DNA of 64,000 nucleotides from Porodaedalea pini (GCA_002794775.1 NBAY01000001.1:930001-994000), one strand, 5' to 3'. Counted from the stretch's first letter, positions 1-10,570 are shown. Numbers and translations: made by a program. The notes: generated by a model from the sequence alone, not told the origin.

Positions 1-3000
1 TTCCCAAGATTCCGAAAACCGCCCGCCAGACCAAGCTCTCATCTTTCTTCAAGAAACCCAACGCGCCCCAACTGCGTTCTCCCGGGAAGGTTGGTCGGTC
101 CCCATGGCTGATGCCGCAAAAGCTAACTATTTTGAACAGAACATCACTAACACAGTCGATCTCACGCTTGACGACGACGACGAAGTTTTGACCGGAAAGC
201 CGAGGAAGTCTGGAGGGGTGTGTTATATTACTATTCATTTTCAGGTCTTGGTTGAATAACGTCTGCTCAGGTTCTGACACTTGTGAGTGCCTGGTTCTGC
301 GCGGGCATGCTGCCTGCGAGGTTCGAGTACGAAAGTCCCAAATGAGCCAGCTTAGTGCTTGCTCCTGGGCATGAACAACGGCGGGCTACAATAGTGTCCC
401 GTCCGCGTTCATTCTGCACGAAAACCAAATTGGTATATGTGGAACGTACTCCTTTGATGTCTCACTAAAATATCGTCAAAACAACAGATCATTGATGTGA
501 GCAGCGACGAGGAGAGGACTCCCACGGTTTGGAAGGGAAAGGGGAGAATGAGGATTGAGTCTCCGGAGGTATGTCACTCGCTCGATTTCATTCTGTCTTT
601 AAACTTATGAACTCTGGCGTGCAGTCCTTCGAGGAATTCTCAGAGCCGACCGGAAACTTCAGCATCGCGTCAGGAAGCGGGAACAGGAGCAGCCTGACTG
701 AGGTGAGTACGGTATAACGTTCTCTCTTATCTATGCGTTTAACCATCTTCATAATCAGGACTGGGAGTCCGCATCCGACTCGGACTGGGAGTACTTTCAG
801 GAGGAAGACGAGAAGATCGTGAGTAATGAATTCGATACTGAGCGTCCGTATATTAAATAGATACACATTCAGAGCGAATCGCGACCCGAGGAGCAGCAGA
901 CAGTATGCGTCCCTCGAGTTGTACATTATGTTTAGCTGACTTGAATTTACAAAGTTTTTGGACGCTCAAAAGCTCGAGAGCAGGAATCGGCGCAATGCAC
1001 AGCGTCGAGCGCAGCGCTCCCAATATGACAATATCCATCAAGTCAAGCGCCGCGCTAGGCGTGGCGAGAAGACAGTCGAGCTCGGAAAAGCTATTGTCTC
1101 TATTGTCCACGAAGCAGCTATACGTCGCAAGGCTATTGAGAAAGCCGCCTCCTCTTCCAATGACCCATCGGTTGCTCTACCTGCTCTTGTACGCGTTGGA
1201 CGAGGACTCGACTATGTTCAACAAATTCCTGACAGCGCTGAGATCTGGCAGCGCATGCCTCTGGATGTCAAGAAGATGCTCGTCGAGTTTTCCACCAGCC
1301 CGCTGACCTTCCAGTACAAGAAGTGGGCCCGACGCGGTACACTCGTCCTTGACGAGGGCGAGCAAACTGATCCGCAGAAAGCAATTTATTATATGCGTGT
1401 TATCACGTTCAATAACAAGGACACGCTCTTCACTGCGATCATCAAATTCCTTCGAGAGAGTCTCGGACACCTTCACTTTGGTTTATTCCTTCTCTTTTCG
1501 CTCGGCTTCTCATTCATGCGCATTCAGGAAGCCATAACAGAAATTCTAATACCTTTTGGACACAAAGAACTGGCGGACTTCCTCTTCAAAACCTTTGATC
1601 GTTCATTACTCGAGTCTCTCAACGTCTGTGCCAGAATCGACTGCAGCTTGGAGTTCACGCTTACTTATCTCGGGTACAGCATAGCAGGGAGTGCCGAGTC
1701 GCGTCTCATTAATGATCTCACAGAGCTCCTGGGAGGCCTTGCAGGGAGAGATGCAGGGAAGGTCGGAAAGCAGGTTGTTCGGCGCATCACTCGGTTTTGC
1801 TTGACCAATGGTATCATTCCAAGTCCATACCATATCCCCGGTCTTGACATGGCTGCTTCCACCCCTTTCGCGATCCGCACTAATGAAATACTAAGCCAAA
1901 TCGAAGCTGTGTGCATCAGTGCACCCGGCGGACTGTGTCTGAACTCAGCACCTGGTGGTTTCATCTCAAGGTTCTGTCCTCCGAACGAATTACATTCAGT
2001 TGTAGAGAAAGGTGTACGTGCTGGCGGCACCTTTGACCTGGGATCAGAAATTGATGCATCCCTCTGTGATCAGCTTCATGGCCTTATCGACGACCAGCTC
2101 CTTTACCAGAAGTCGGTCTATCCAGACGCGCCTCTTATTTCACCCATAGCGCTCACTGCCATGAAACAACTGGCCGCAGATGTCATCCGTCGACATGCAG
2201 GTCATGTTATCATTCTCTGGGTGAACAAGGACATCCCTCTTGAAGATTTCAATGGCACTGCATCCGGTTTATTTGCAGAAAAGGCTGGAAATGCATTTGC
2301 TCGCCGTCGTCATATTTATTCTCTCATTCATCATACTCTACCTAAATCTGGTGACTTGACGACTGAGCAGATAATAAAGTGTTTTGGTGCAAACATTGAT
2401 CTCTGGCCCCTCACTGTCGGCAAGCCTAACATCACAGAACATTGCCTTTTTCTCTCTCGCTTTTCCTTGACAGTCTCTCCTATCATCTACATTACTTCCT
2501 CGAGCACAGTCGGTTATATTGTCCGCGAACAACTGCTTCAAAAGGTCTGGGACCATCCCTCCGATACAGCTATGAAGGACCGCTTCTTGCAAGGGCATTC
2601 GCCTCTCTCTGGTGAAGACTTGTCTTCCATATGTGAACCAATGGCCTACCTGGAAAAGAAGGTCCAATTTGGGATTTTTTATGCTTCAAATGATGGCTAC
2701 TTGGATGATGTTGGAGAGCTCATGATTGTTCAGATTGGTCCAGCATCAACAGACCTCACAATTCTCGTCATTATTCTTCATGACGGATGTATCAAATACC
2801 AACCGATCATTGAAAAGCTCCGCTCCCAAATCCAGTACATACTCTACGGCATCGTCACTATTCTCTGCTCTGTTGTCTCCACAAAACTCTCCAAGAACGG
2901 CGGCTTCTCCAGAAGCAGTGAGGTCGAAACCCGGACCTGGATCACTGCTTGCAGGGATGCCGCAGAGCTGGTCATCCTAGACAGCGGGATGCGAGCCAAA

Positions 3001-4332
3001 CTGAACTTATTGAAGGAAGAACTACGCAGCTGTCAGCGAGCGCTCGGCCATCTTGCAGCCATCCTTCCCATCTCTGTAATCTCAAAAGCAAAGACACAGC
3101 AGCAGACTAGCACTTACAAGGCCTCAGAACACGGCACGGCTCGTGAGGTGCAGTTCAAAGACCTGGTTCGGACATTTGAGGGGCGAAATGAGTTGTTATT
3201 TGAAAAGGTTCGGCAACAGGATTCCAACGCGCTCTTCAAGTGGTTCATGGCGCTTGGCCCTGGCAAAGCCATTCTTCCTGCCCTTTCTGCAAGCGGCACG
3301 CTCATTTCTGCAGAACACGAGGAGAAGAAGAAGTCAAACACCCAGGTGCTTAATAACTTTTGGACCAATCGGCGTCTCGAGAATGAGAAGAACAAAAAGC
3401 TCAGGGGACTTGATGCCGCAGAATTGGCACAGAAACATATTGTAGAACAGGGGGACGCACCCAGAGACCTTCAACTGTATGTAGCCTTTTTTTCCTCTCA
3501 TTTTCTCAATTTAATCGGAATCTCTCTCTATAGAATCGTGACGAGACTGTCTAATGACATCAACATCAGACAGAACTTTGGCAGGTTTTCAGCTAATTCC
3601 ACGAGACGCGATGTCTATCGAGCCGGCCACTGTGATAATTGCGATGAACTTGTCGTAGGTCTTGACCAGAACTCCACTCATCATTGTCCAGTCAAGGGAG
3701 AGAAACTTTTCCTTACAAATGCCAACTTTCGCATGCTCGAGCGCATTCTTTATCCTCATCATATCCTCAACAATCCTGCCCTTCAAGATTTGCTCAGCAA
3801 GACGCCTCAAGAATGCGGTCTCATACCCTTGTCTGTTCGAGATACCCTCAAATTCTTACGCCGCTTCATCACTGATTTCGACAACATACCCAAAGATCTC
3901 TTTATCTACATCAAACCCACCGACTCCAACTATCGATGGCACAGAGCCTCTGCTCTTGATGCCGCTCTTCCATTCCTTATCACCCACGGCTTCACTGGTC
4001 AAACCGCAGAATTTATCGACTCTGCTGTCTGGCACGACTTTCACCTGCCGCTGAGCAATGGACGCGCTTTAGCTTACAAGGATGGCCAATGGAGTCGTAT
4101 GAGGTGCTCGTGTGGGTATGTTGGCACACAAAAGACGGAGCGCCGGAAGCGCACCAAGTCCTTTGTGTATAAGCACAAGCGACACTGCACTCAGAAGGAT
4201 CAGGATCCGATTATGGAGAATGCGCCCATCCGCTCTCTATTTGACCTGTCCATCGAGCATGCAGCCCGCATTATTTATTACTTATTTGTGCAAACTGACG
4301 AAGAAGCCGACCTAACTGTATTATTTACATAG
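1..4332 (+). CDS. Orphan multi-exon protein with PIP box and SIM-like motifs (5' end cut by window)
   Basis: I do not recognise the family. Exons read as <1-89, 140-217, 488-568, 625-702, 759-818, 873-902, 955-3476 and 3534-4332. All joins keep one frame, giving about 1244 visible residues. The first exon carries QTKLSSFF (27-50), a perfect PIP box (QxxLxxFF) of the kind that docks on PCNA. The next two carry VDLTLDDDDE and IIDVSSDEE, which resemble SUMO-interaction motifs. The large exon opens with a basic stretch (RNRRNAQRRAQR). Near the C-terminus are two Cys/His clusters (CDNC...HHC near 3634; RCSC...HKRHC near 4106) that could bind zinc. The last intron (3477-3533, GTATGT...ATAG) is 57 nt and in frame, so unspliced reading does not break. 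The true start is outside the window; the copy at 6892 suggests it is MAGQKRK. Multi-copy fragments nearby suggest a mobile or recently amplified gene. Nuclear function is inferred; biochemical role unknown. Confidence 0.7.
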
Positions 4333-4462
4333 AATCCGTAGACATGAGAACCCCGTCGGGTCAAGATAAATGTTGTAGCTTATATTATCGCAGTCATTGC
4401 AGTGTGTAAAACGAGCATTATGTTACGTGAAGTCATGATTCGAATCACGAAGAAAAATAAGA

Positions 4463-5930
4463 TCACTTCTTCGAAAGGGCCTGCAACTGTACGTATTCGT
4501 AGTAATCGCCCTTCAGAGCAAGGAGTTCGTCGTGAGTCCCGGATTCGCTCACCCGCCCTTCTTTGATGAAATAACTGTTGGTAAAGGTCAATAAGGGTCA
4601 GTCCCTCGTCGTGTGGCTTTATGGCTCCAAGCAATACGTTGAAGCGAACCGTACCCGCATACAGAGTCTACGATGCACGGAAATATATATATATATCTGT
4701 ATTTGCAAAATCACCGGAAGATGGCGACTCACAGGCTCCTGTGAAACAAGCGCGATGTGCTTCCGATACTCTTGGATGTTGAGCTTCGAAATATCCTGCC
4801 CGTCGAGCTAACCGGATGAAAACCGTAAGACAGATAAAAACGATAAATTTTATGAGCTGACTCACGGAGACAGTACCAGCCAAGGGATCGTAGAAGCGCT
4901 CGATAAGTTGAATGCTAGAAGCATCGTTAAAACAGACCGGAAAGTAGTCAAGGAAGGAGCTTACGTAGTACTCTTACCGCAACCTGATGCACCGACCAAG
5001 GCGATATACGTTCCAGGCTTAACCTCGAGGTTCAGGTCACGAAGCACGCGCACGCCCGGACGTGTCGGGTAACGGAAGTGCACACCCTCGAAACGAATGT
5101 GGCCCTGCGAGTCTTTCAGTACAGCACCCTCAGTTGACTCAGCGTCGATCTCCGGAACCGAATCTAATATTCTAAGAATGTCGGAGCCTGCACCCTTTGC
5201 CGACGATATGTCCGGGACGAAAGAAAACACGTTTCCGGCCTGGACCGCACCGAAAGTCGCACCGAAAGTGACACTCTGACAAGAAAAGCCATCTCAGTAT
5301 CCAACAAATACCAACATTTAGAGAGACACTACGCACGAATAAGCAGACGAAGAAGGCTGTCGTGCCATACTGGAACTTGCTAACGCCCTGTGAGCCGTAC
5401 CAGAATACAAGCACGATGACAAACATCGTCATGGCCTGCGAAACGGCAAAGATAAGATTTGACCATAAGGCAGTGGCCGCAGAGGCTCCCTGAGAGATTC
5501 GCTGTATATGTCTAGGCAATCTTGCTCGCGGGTCAACGATGCCACAGTGCGAATTGAGCCAGCCGCCTCGCAAGCGATCTGAGCAGACTCTTCGTGAGCC
5601 TTCTTATTAGTCTGGTCTTTGAAGACAACAACATGCTACGGAAGAAGAAGGTCAGGGTGAGACAGTTATGAAAGGATCAAATCCAAACTGACAAGGCGAA
5701 TATACCCGGTAGAGACCAGAATCGGCATACACGCGATACCAACAAGAGCAAGCACAGATAGCGAAGAAAATTCCGATGAGGTAGCTCTTCCACACATCAC
5801 CCTGGATCGCACCGGACCGCTTCAAGTTGAAGATATAGAAAAGCGATAAATCTTTCTCCTTCCGACGCCTTTTGCTTCTGCTTCTGCTCAATGAGTTCGC
5901 TGGCCAAGTGTTGAACTATAAATAACTGAC
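4463..5930 (-). pseudogene. ABCB-type (MDR/Ste6-like) transporter relic, C-terminal half
   Basis: Reading leftwards on the minus strand: end of a linker, part of the second transmembrane domain, the ABCB signature after it (ACEAAGSIRTVASLTRE), Walker A (GASGCGKST near 4960) and the Q-loop (IALVSQEP). After LLGAIKPHDE the coding sequence jumps to KEGRVSESGTHDELL and the stop. The ABC signature, Walker B, D-loop and H-loop, normally about 100 residues, are absent. An intron branch site and acceptor survive at that point without a donor, so an internal deletion is likely. The N-terminal half (TMD1 and NBD1) is absent upstream, and there is a frame break near 5860. The relic cannot encode a working ATPase. 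The family exports lipophilic compounds or peptides. Assignment to ABCB is secure; the ancestral substrate is unknown. Confidence 0.85.
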
Positions 5931-6009
5931 GGATACTTGCCTGAGCAAATATCCGTCACTGGTCACATGACCGACTTCCAGAACTCCGACTATGTGCTCA
6001 TATGACTAT

Positions 6010-6300
6010 GCACCATATGCTCACTTTACTCTTTATAGTATACTATTCAATTTTACTCTCTTCTCCGTTTCCTTTCGACTCTCTTCTCTTTTCAGTTTTA
6101 CTCTCTTCTCTCCCTTTTCGCCTTTGCACTCGAACCACTGCACCACGCCGCTTTTTTACTCTCTTCTCTGTTTCCTTTCGACTCTCTTCTCTTTTCAGTT
6201 TCGCTCTCTTCTCTGTTCCCTACCTACTCTCTTCTTTCTATTTTCTTGTTTCACTCTTTCCCAATTACTCTCTTTTCATTTCCCCCTCCCCCCATTTTAT
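6010..6300 (+). repeat. Pyrimidine-rich low-complexity tract
   Basis: The plus strand is almost pure C/T and is built from imperfect repeats of ACTCTCTTCTC and TTTCCTTTCGACTCTC; two longer units are nearly identical at about 6067-6101 and 6169-6201. Open frames here are by-products of the composition. From 6301 to 6735 I see no gene. Confidence 0.75.
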
Positions 6301-6739
6301 CTTACTTCTGTTACACAAAATAATACAAGGGTGTTCAATTATATATATAAATGTTCAACTTGAACAAGTACCATAAACGGTAAGACCAAGAAGCAGTCGA
6401 AACATCGCACGCATCGTCTCAGAGATCAATCCGATAACTTGCATGTCAATCAGCTTGACGGTCTGCTCTGGATGACCTACTCTGGGGAACTTTCTTCTTA
6501 TGCAGTCAGAACTACATTCAATTATGCTAATCATCTCCTCAACGGATCAAGGCTGCTCTGGACTGGTTGAGATCTTCATAAGAAAACGGAGTACAAGCTG
6601 GCACCGAGTCTTTCCAGCTCCTTCAGGCCTCTTTGTACATCTTGGTCCTTGACTCGGAGCCTCGGTTGGGTTGCGTCGATCATCTGCGATGCTTCGCTGT
6701 CGTCGGACCAGCTGTGTCGTCATCGACAACAGCAGATCT

Positions 6740-6868
6740 ACGCGTGCCATGTCTGCATTTGATTGACGCGTCCGACGCGTCGAATACACTCGACGCGCTC
6801 CCTCTCTGTGCACGCCCTTGCTACTCTCTGGAACCAGACTCGGGGAACTGCTGACGCGTTCGACGCGT
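6740..6868 (+). promoter_or_regulatory. Cluster of five ACGCGT (MCB-like) sites upstream of orphan copy 2
   Basis: ACGCGT occurs at 6740, 6766, 6775, 6854 and 6863, the last 24 bases before the ATG at 6892. Two pairs form near-identical 18-base units (GACGCGTYCGACGCGTCG). In yeasts ACGCGT is the MCB element bound by the MBF factor, which drives G1/S genes. Use of the site in this organism is inferred. Confidence 0.5.
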
Positions 6869-6891
6869 CGGCACATCGTGTCTCCTACGCC

Positions 6892-7900
6892 ATGGCAGGT
6901 CAGAAACGAAAGGTGCGTCCAGCCGATTTGCCTGAAACTGCTGCAACTTTGTGCATGTCGCTGACTATACTCTAGGTCATTCTTAACACCGAATCTGAAG
7001 GCGCGGCTCCACCTCCCAAGGCCCCGAAAACGACTCACCAGACCAAGCTCTCATCTTTCTTCAAGAAACCCGACGCGCCTCAACTGCGTTCTCCCGGGAA
7101 GGTTGGTCGACACGCAAGCTCAAGAACAATTTACTAACGAACTGGCTTGAACAGAACATCACCAATACAATCGATCTTACGCTTGACGACGACGAGGAGA
7201 TCTCGACCGCAAAGCCGAGGAAGTCTGGAGAGGTGTGTTATATTACTCAGGTCTTGGTTGAATAATGTCTGATCAGGTTCTGATACTTGTGAATGCCTGG
7301 TTCTGCGCGGGCATGCTGCCTCAAGGTTCGAGAGCGAAAGTCCCGAATGAGCCAGCTTAGTGCTTGCTCTCGGGTACAGACAACGGCGGGCTACAGTACT
7401 GTCCCATCTGCATTCATTCTACGCAAAAACCAAATTGGTTCTCGCATGCGACCGTGGACCGTACTCCCTTGATGTCTCACTGAAATACCGTCAAAACAAC
7501 AGGTCATTGATGTGAGCAGTGACAAGGAGAAGATGCCCGCCGTTTGGAAGGGAACGGAGAAAATAAGGATCGAGTCTCCTGAGGTCGCTCAATTTCAATC
7601 TCTTAATATTCTTAAATTGCTGAATTTGTGCATGCAGTCTGACCAGAAACTTCAGTATCATGTCAGGAAGTGGGAGGAGCAGCAGCCTGACTGAAGTGAG
7701 TGTGGTATAATGTGCTCTCTTATCTGTATGCTCAACCATCTTCATAATCAGGACTCGGAGTCCGCATCTGACTCAGACTGGGAATACTTCCAAGAGGAAG
7801 ATGAGGAAGTCGTGAGTAATGAATTCGATACTGAGCGTCCGTATATTAAACAGATACAGATTTAGAACGTTTCGCAACCCGAGAAGCTGCAGATAGTCTC
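6892..7900 (+). pseudogene. Second copy of the orphan PIP-box gene, 5' exons only
   Basis: Exons are 6892-6912 (MAGQKRK), 6976-7101, 7155-7232 and 7503-7583, followed by homologues of the next three exons to about 7900. It shares exon order, phase-0 joins and the long ~270-nt third intron with the copy at 1-4332. The PIP box QTKLSSFF (7039-7062) and 33 surrounding bases are identical to copy 1 while flanks differ. SIM-like motifs are kept as IDLTLDDDEE and VIDVSSDKE. The donor after the fourth exon is damaged (GAG|GTCGCT where copy 1 has GAG|GTATGT). The large 3' exon is missing; a FAD-monooxygenase relic follows instead. This copy supplies the start codon that the window edge removes from copy 1. 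It is probably non-functional, though a short PIP/SIM peptide could still be made. Confidence 0.75.
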
Positions 7901-7944
7901 ATAGTATTTCCCACTTCAAAAGGCCGTCTGATCAGTGCGACGGC

Positions 7945-8620
7945 ATTCTGTTCGTGGCCCGAGGAAGACGGCAACATCTTCGAGGACAAAACAGTCGAGG
8001 AGCGAACTCAGACGGGAGATCCTCAGATGGAGATCCTTGAACAGTATGTCGGCTAGGAGGACGGAGTGCAGCAAATCCTGCAGGTACAAGTATGTGGTGA
8101 ATCTCCTTCACACCTTCACACGACCCTGCGTTGACTACTTTCTTCATAGTGCATGGAAAAGCCTTCTTGCCAGGTCATCAACGTTCTCAAGGACTTCCCA
8201 ATAAATGTTCGTAGTCGCGTCACTCTTACTGGAGTTGCAGCGCACGCCATGACTCCACACCAAGGCTCCGGTACAGGTCAGGCTATCGAGGATGTCTACG
8301 TGCTTGCGACGCTCTTCGCACACCGCTCACTATGCTCGATACCCTTCACGAGGCTCAAGGTGTATGAGACGGAGCGTCTGCCTCATGGGAATGATATTCA
8401 ATGCCTTTCTCATCTTGATGGGAAGCTGTACGAGTTCGCAGTACCCCGCTTTGCAAATCTGGATCTTGGAGCGGTGGAGGAGGGCAAGTTGAGAGAGGTG
8501 GATGCAAGGAAGTTGTGGGAGATTGGGCATGCGGCGGTGGAGATTTGGAAGTGGGTGTGGGTGACAGATATCGAGGATGATAAAAAGAGGACTAACCCAG
8601 ACTTATTTTCAGTCTTCTCG
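7945..8620 (+). pseudogene. FAD-dependent monooxygenase (salicylate-hydroxylase-like) relic, C-terminal part
   Basis: Two exons join across an intron at 8084-8149. The first reads WPEEDGNIFEDKTVEERTQ and reaches a TAG at 8054-8056 where the family usually has Trp (Gly-Trp-Glu-Asp). The second holds the family motif AAHAMTPHQGSGTGQAIEDV. Here the conserved GDAAHA is GVAAHA, so the Asp that contacts the FAD ribityl or pyrophosphate region is lost. The C-terminal WKWVWVTDIEDDKKR is typical. The N-terminal Rossmann part is missing. Nonsense mutation, lost FAD residue and truncation together mean a dead gene. It sits exactly where the orphan gene's large exon should be, suggesting a rearrangement junction near 7900-7945. 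Confidence 0.85.
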
Positions 8621-9220
8621 TTCTTGCATAGAACTTTGTCAGCAACAATGAAGAATTCAGAAAGCATAGCAATGCGCATCAAACAAATCGAAGGGAAGCA
8701 CATCAAAGATAGACTCGGAGCTTCTCGATGCGCCACTGCATAAAGGTATTGCACTAGTGAAACGATATTCAAGTATCGAATACGCATTTTGCAGGACGCT
8801 GAATGTGTTGAAGTTCATCGCTTGTTGTATCTTGACGTACTATGCATGTACTTTGATAATTCCAACTTGCACTCTGGCGTGTCGGCTCTATCGAGCCCTT
8901 CAGCTGTCTCTGACAATTTTTTGTGAGACTTTGCTAGACCCTACGGAAGGCCTGGGGCCATCGAGCATGATATGTTCACTCAATTCCTCTTCCAACATTG
9001 CTCAGCAATAAACCATCTGGTGAGAAACATATAAGTCTACTCCAGGATGTGCTTTCTTTGATCTCTTCTGCATTCTTGACAAACTCTGTGCCAAACCTGA
9101 AGTGAAGGAAGAGTCAGTGCTGTGTTGATAAAAACCTAATAACAATACATATATACTGATCATAAATCACCTGTATAACCGCCATTGCATAGCATATACC
9201 AAAATCAAATTCTCCCGAGG
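8621..9220. other. No gene seen
   Basis: Only short unsupported open frames. No family motif, tRNA-like box or repeat recognised. Confidence 0.5.
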
Positions 9221-9595
9221 TGCATTGTTCACTCGATTTCATTCCATTTTTATATTACTGAATTTTTGTCTGCAGCCCTTTGAGGAATTCTCAGAGCCGA
9301 CCGGAAACTTCAGCATCGCGTCAGGAATTGGCCTGACTGAAGGGAGTGCAACATAATATTCTCTGTTATGTACATTGTTAATCATCCTGATAGGCAGGAC
9401 AATGGGACGTGAGATGTATAGTCCGCACCCGACTTGGACTGGGTCTACTTTCATTTCAAGAGGAAGACAAGGAGATTGTGAGTAATGAATTCGATAACTG
9501 AGTGTCCTATACTACCAAATCAAGCCCGCACCAAGCATGGAGAGAAGATTGCCGAACTCAGAAAGCTATTGTCTCTATGATTCATGGTCATCAAT
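9221..9595 (+). pseudogene. Third fragment of the orphan gene
   Basis: Aligns by eye with positions 585-1110 of copy 1: the SFEEFSEPTGNFSIASG exon, the following acidic exon, and part of the large exon (GAAAGCTATTGTCTCTAT...). Frames are broken by indels and intervening exons are missing, so it is a relic. It lies downstream of the FAD-monooxygenase relic and precedes another fragment in rearranged order. Confidence 0.7.
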
Positions 9596-9654
9596 AAGAT
9601 TGTCAAGGCATTGACCAGCCCAGTGAAAGCTGGTGTTTTTGCTGTTGCAAAATT

Positions 9655-9900
9655 GGTCATGTCGTCATCGACAACAACAGACTCACGCACACCGTGTCCA
9701 TGCTTGCTCACACCGACGCGTTGACATGTCAATTTGGACACGTATGGCCTACCGCGTGCACTTTGCGATTGTACTTGCTCAGCACTACAACCTCGGGTCA
9801 CAAATAAAAGGTGAGCCCGGCCGATATCGCAATTTGCTTGGCAGTCACGGTGAAGGTGCGTCAGAGCCCATCATTGTAAGGGTCATTTCATATTGCCCCA
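9655..9900 (+). pseudogene. Fourth fragment: promoter and exon 1 region of the orphan gene
   Basis: Matches 6700-6980, with the shared stretch GTCGTCATCGACAACA and one surviving ACGCGT (9716-9721). The start codon region is degraded (GGTCACAAATAAAAGGTGAG against GGTCAGAAACGAAAGGTGCG). It lies 3' of fragment 3, out of the original order. From 9901 to 10100 I see no gene. Confidence 0.65.
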
Positions 9901-10105
9901 ATTCATATATCATATTATCAGTAAACTTAGCTTTCTTCTTAGGGAGCACGTAGTCATGCATGCTATGATGTAACATAACCATTCGGGGAGGCCTGCTATC
10001 CTATCAGCAGCATTAATCGGCTCCAAGGTGGCAAAGAAGTCTAAAGAGGCGCGCCTTCACGTATTTGCACGTCTGAGGATGGAGTGTATGAATGGTAGAA
10101 GTGCA

Positions 10106-10186
10106 TATATATACTCGGGCCATCAACTTACGACGCAATCCTGCATTATTTGTACACCGGTGTGAGCTTGGTGTCTTCGTATAAAG
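10106..10186 (+). promoter_or_regulatory. TATA elements upstream of the small Zn2Cys6 gene
   Basis: TATATATA at 10106-10113 and TATAAAG at 10180-10186. The second lies 95 bases before the ATG and is followed by a pyrimidine-rich leader (10216-10260), a common fungal promoter layout. Confidence 0.45.
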
Positions 10187-10280
10187 ACCCTTCGAGCGCT
10201 CGTATCCTGCTTGCATCGTCCCTCAAGCTCAATTCTACCCTTCTACCTCTCTGCACCCATTGAGCAAGCCTATCTACATC

Positions 10281-10570
10281 ATGCCTTTGTTCTCGGTGAG
10301 TATTTCAACGGATACATTCCCTGATTCTAACGCATCTATCTGCTTGAAAATAGTTTGATATTGAGGCACAGGGTGGCGCGGCAACCCGGCGTAGACCCGC
10401 CTGCTCATACTGCAGGGAGAAGAAACTCAGAGTATGTGTATCTACCATTCCACACCTGCAATGCACAGCATGTCTCAATCAGCATCTTATTTGGCCAGTG
10501 TGACCGTGAGACACGAAAGGCGTGCTCGAACTGCACAAAGCGCAAGATACGATGCAAGCCATGGTTCTGA
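10281..10570 (+). CDS. 54-residue Zn2Cys6 zinc-cluster protein
   Basis: Three exons (10281-10295, 10354-10431, 10499-10570) with clean GT-AG introns give 54 residues. Residues about 22-50 are a complete fungal binuclear zinc cluster: Cys spacing C-x2-C-x6-C-x7-C-x2-C-x6-C (CSYC...C...CSNC...C), with basic residues between. Zn2Cys6 domains bind DNA in fungal regulators, but those are usually several hundred residues long with a coiled-coil dimer element and an activation region. Here the stop follows four residues after the last Cys. It may be a natural single-domain protein that competes for DNA or zinc, or the surviving N-terminus of a broken regulator; no continuation is visible downstream. 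Splicing is inferred, but all six Cys and the frame survive. Confidence 0.6.

Noticed and set aside
218..487. snoRNA or other RNA gene in the long third intron of the orphan gene
   Set aside because: The intron is shared by copies 1 and 2, but its identity is no higher than that of the exons and I found no paired C/D or H/ACA boxes.
905..1306. 133-residue plus-strand frame overlapping the orphan gene
   Set aside because: Shadow of the long 955-3476 exon in another frame.
1481..1527. Candidate intron in the large orphan exon
   Set aside because: Removing 47 bases would break the frame, whereas the frame reads through. The hydrophobic stretch is kept as coding.
6547..7038. 163-residue minus-strand open frame
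   Set aside because: It is antisense to the promoter and first exons of orphan copy 2, whose plus-strand exon structure matches copy 1. No domain seen.
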